A model generated the notes under the pieces. The model did not search any database and was not told where the DNA came from. It saw nothing but the letters and a program-made list of their open reading frames with translations. From positions 682,001 through 746,000 of the forward strand of contig JAFHKR010000039.1 of assembly GCA_017052515.1 (NCBI GenBank): a stretch of 64,000 bases of DNA, read 5' to 3'. Below, piece after piece: positions 62,248 through 64,000 of the stretch. Source of the DNA: Fictibacillus nanhaiensis. GTDB lineage: Bacteria > Bacillota > Bacilli > Bacillales > Fictibacillaceae. Every line of letters begins with the position of its first letter. Position 1 is the first letter of the stretch. Made by a program: the position numbers and the translations under genes.

Positions 62248-63960
62248 ATGAGACAAAGTCAGTTGTTTATGCCAACTTTAAGAGAAGTTCCTGCAGATGC
62301 AGATGTTAAAAGCCACCAGCTCTTATTAAGAGCTGGCTTTATCCGTCAGAATGCTGCTGGTATTTATTCTTTTCTTCCATTGGGGAAAAAGGTTCTTCAT
62401 AAGATAGAGAATATCGTACGAGAAGAAATGAATCGTGCTGGTTCACAAGAGATGATGATGCCAGCATTACAGCTTGCTGAACTTTGGCAAGAAAGTGGCC
62501 GTTGGTATAGCTACGGTCCTGAACTTATGAGATTAAAAGACCGACACGATCGTGATTTTGCTCTTGGAGCTACACATGAAGAAGTGATCACGAGTATCAT
62601 TCGAGATGAAGTGAAATCATATAAGAAGCTTCCTCTTAATCTATATCAGATTCAAACAAAGTTCAGAGATGAAAAACGACCACGTTTCGGATTGTTACGC
62701 GGAAGAGAGTTCATCATGAAAGATGCCTATTCTTTCCATGATAAGCAAGAAAGTCTAGATGATACGTATGAAGCGATGAAAGACGCCTACTCGGCGATCT
62801 TTAGTCGTTGTGGACTGAACTTCCGTGCGGTTTTAGCGGACTCAGGTGCGATCGGTGGTAAAGATAATCATGAGTTCATGGTTTTATCAGAAATTGGTGA
62901 AGATTTGATCGCGTATTCGACGGATTCAGATTTTGCAGCGAACATTGAGATGGCTCCTGTTGTTCTTCGCGAAGAACGTTCACCTGAAGCTCTTATGGAC
63001 CTGGAAAAAGTAGAAACGAATCACGCGAAAACCATTGAAGAGGTTTCGGATTTTCTACAAGTTGCACCATCAAATGTGATTAAATCATTGCTTTATATCG
63101 CTGATGAGCAACCTGTTTTAGTTTTAGTCAGAGGAGATCATGAGGTTAACGAGATTAAGCTTAAAAATGTGCTGTCTGCTAAAGAAGTAGAATTAGCCAC
63201 GGCAGAAGAAACTAAAAAATGGATGAATGCTGAACATGGATCTCTCGGACCGATTCAGACTTCTAAAGAAGTTAAAGTAATCGCAGATCAAGCGGTGCCA
63301 TATATGGTAAATGCAGTGTGTGGGGCGAATGAAACGGGATACCATTATACAAATGTTAATCACAATAGAGATTTTGAGGTTGACGAAACGGCTGATCTTC
63401 GTTTTGTTGTCGAAGGTGATCTGTCACCAGATGGGAATGGAACGATCGTTTTTGCTAAAGGAATTGAAGTCGGGCATGTGTTCAAACTTGGTAAAGTTTA
63501 CAGCGAACCGATGAAAGCTTCTTATTTAGATGAGAACGGTAAGAATCAAATCATGTCTATGGGTTGTTATGGAATAGGTGTTTCTCGTACATTAGCAGCA
63601 GTAGCTGAAGAAAACAATGATGATAAAGGGTTGATCTGGCCGTTATCATTAACACCGTTCGACGTTCATCTAATCGCTGTTAACAGTAAGAACGCAGAAC
63701 AAGCAGCACTTTCAGATGAGCTGTACACACAGATCAAGAATGATGGTTTTGATTGCTTATACGATGATCGCCCGGAACGAGCGGGTGTGAAATTTACTGA
63801 TAGCGATCTTATCGGACTGCCGATTCGCGTTATGGTTGGAAAACGCGCATCAGAAGGCATCGTAGAAGTGAAGATTCGTAAAAGCGGAGAATCTTTCGAA
63901 GTGCCTGTTTCTGAATTAAGCAACTTTCTTAAGAATGAGTGGGAAAAGCTTAAAAATTAG
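62248..63960 (+). CDS. proS: Prolyl-tRNA synthetase
   Basis: Charges tRNA-Pro. The 570-residue protein is the bacterial type with an inserted editing domain at about 230-390 ([36 protein letters not shown]). Class II motifs are visible: motif 1 region [34 protein letters not shown], motif 2 [28 protein letters not shown], and motif 3 [18 protein letters not shown], followed by the anticodon-binding domain. The ATG follows GAGGAG. No T-box leader fits in the 27-base gap upstream. Confidence 0.98.
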   Translation: MRQSQLFMPTLREVPADADVKSHQLLLRAGFIRQNAAGIYSFLPLGKKVLHKIENIVREEMNRAGSQEMMMPALQLAELWQESGRWYSYGPELMRLKDRHDRDFALGATHEEVITSIIRDEVKSYKKLPLNLYQIQTKFRDEKRPRFGLLRGREFIMKDAYSFHDKQESLDDTYEAMKDAYSAIFSRCGLNFRAVLADSGAIGGKDNHEFMVLSEIGEDLIAYSTDSDFAANIEMAPVVLREERSPEALMDLEKVETNHAKTIEEVSDFLQVAPSNVIKSLLYIADEQPVLVLVRGDHEVNEIKLKNVLSAKEVELATAEETKKWMNAEHGSLGPIQTSKEVKVIADQAVPYMVNAVCGANETGYHYTNVNHNRDFEVDETADLRFVVEGDLSPDGNGTIVFAKGIEVGHVFKLGKVYSEPMKASYLDENGKNQIMSMGCYGIGVSRTLAAVAEENNDDKGLIWPLSLTPFDVHLIAVNSKNAEQAALSDELYTQIKNDGFDCLYDDRPERAGVKFTDSDLIGLPIRVMVGKRASEGIVEVKIRKSGESFEVPVSELSNFLKNEWEKLKN

Positions 63961-64000
63961 TTAGAACGTGATTGAATCGATGATGTCCATAGAGGAGGTA
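63961..64000 (+). other. Window end with Shine-Dalgarno for the next gene
   Basis: The last ten bases are AGAGGAGGTA, a consensus ribosome-binding site. In B. subtilis polC follows proS; the start codon lies outside this window. Confidence 0.6.

Overview
This window is a stretch of a Bacillota (Firmicutes) chromosome, most likely from a motile, endospore-forming member of the Bacillaceae. The gene order rnc-smc-ftsY-ylxM-ffh-rpsP-khpA-rimM-trmD-rplS-rbgA-rnhB-sucCD-dprA-topA-trmFO-xerC-hslVU-codY-flagellar/chemotaxis operon-sigD-swrB-rpsB-tsf-pyrH-frr-uppS-cdsA-dxr-rasP-proS matches the Bacillus subtilis backbone. It differs in details: a UPF0435 gene between rnc and smc, lepB after rplS, a SASP-like small gene before sucC, and FapA-type and small unknown genes after sigD. 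Moderate AT richness, Shine-Dalgarno sites of the AGGAGG type and frequent TTG/GTG starts fit. Genus cannot be fixed by eye; a Fictibacillus/Bacillus-like organism is an inference. Nearly all genes are on the + strand. I see no prophage, CRISPR array, tRNA, rRNA or insertion sequence.

Layout. (1) 1-8.0 kb: RNA processing, chromosome organisation and SRP targeting (rnc, smc, ftsY, ylxM, ffh). A small gene on the - strand (870-1094) separates rnc from smc. (2) 8.1-13.4 kb: ribosome and RNA maturation plus signal peptidase (rpsP, khpA, rimM, trmD, rplS with an L19-type leader, lepB, rbgA, rnhB). (3) 13.4-15.4 kb: a FliK-like protein and a free-standing FlhB C-domain protein outside the main flagellar operon, followed by a 52-residue SASP-like gene. 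(4) 15.5-25.9 kb: succinyl-CoA synthetase, DprA, TopA, TrmFO, XerC, HslVU, CodY. (5) 26.3-54.6 kb: one dense operon of about 32 genes building the flagellar basal body, export gate, hook and switch, with the chemotaxis core, sigma-D and SwrB. (6) 54.7-64 kb: rpsB, tsf, pyrH, frr, then isoprenoid and phospholipid genes, RasP and ProRS. The window ends in a Shine-Dalgarno-like sequence, presumably of the next gene.

Most of this is conserved core genome, so the new signals are mainly non-coding or architectural. They are: a roughly 130-bp palindromic repeat present three times in intergenic gaps; a hairpin that would carry a distant Shine-Dalgarno close to the flbD start; overlapping divergent promoters between the UPF0435 gene and smc; the FliK-like/FlhX-like pair beside rnhB; the SASP-like mini-gene; a 27-bp in-frame duplication in cheA; and a 42-bp-period repeat after ftsY. 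I found no convincing wholly new multi-gene system. The best candidate is the ylqG/ylqH-type pair, a second possible FliK-FlhB-style switch module.

Start sites were chosen by Shine-Dalgarno spacing and remembered family N-termini, and many are shorter than the longest open frame. All positions and structures were read by eye; no database search or folding program was run.
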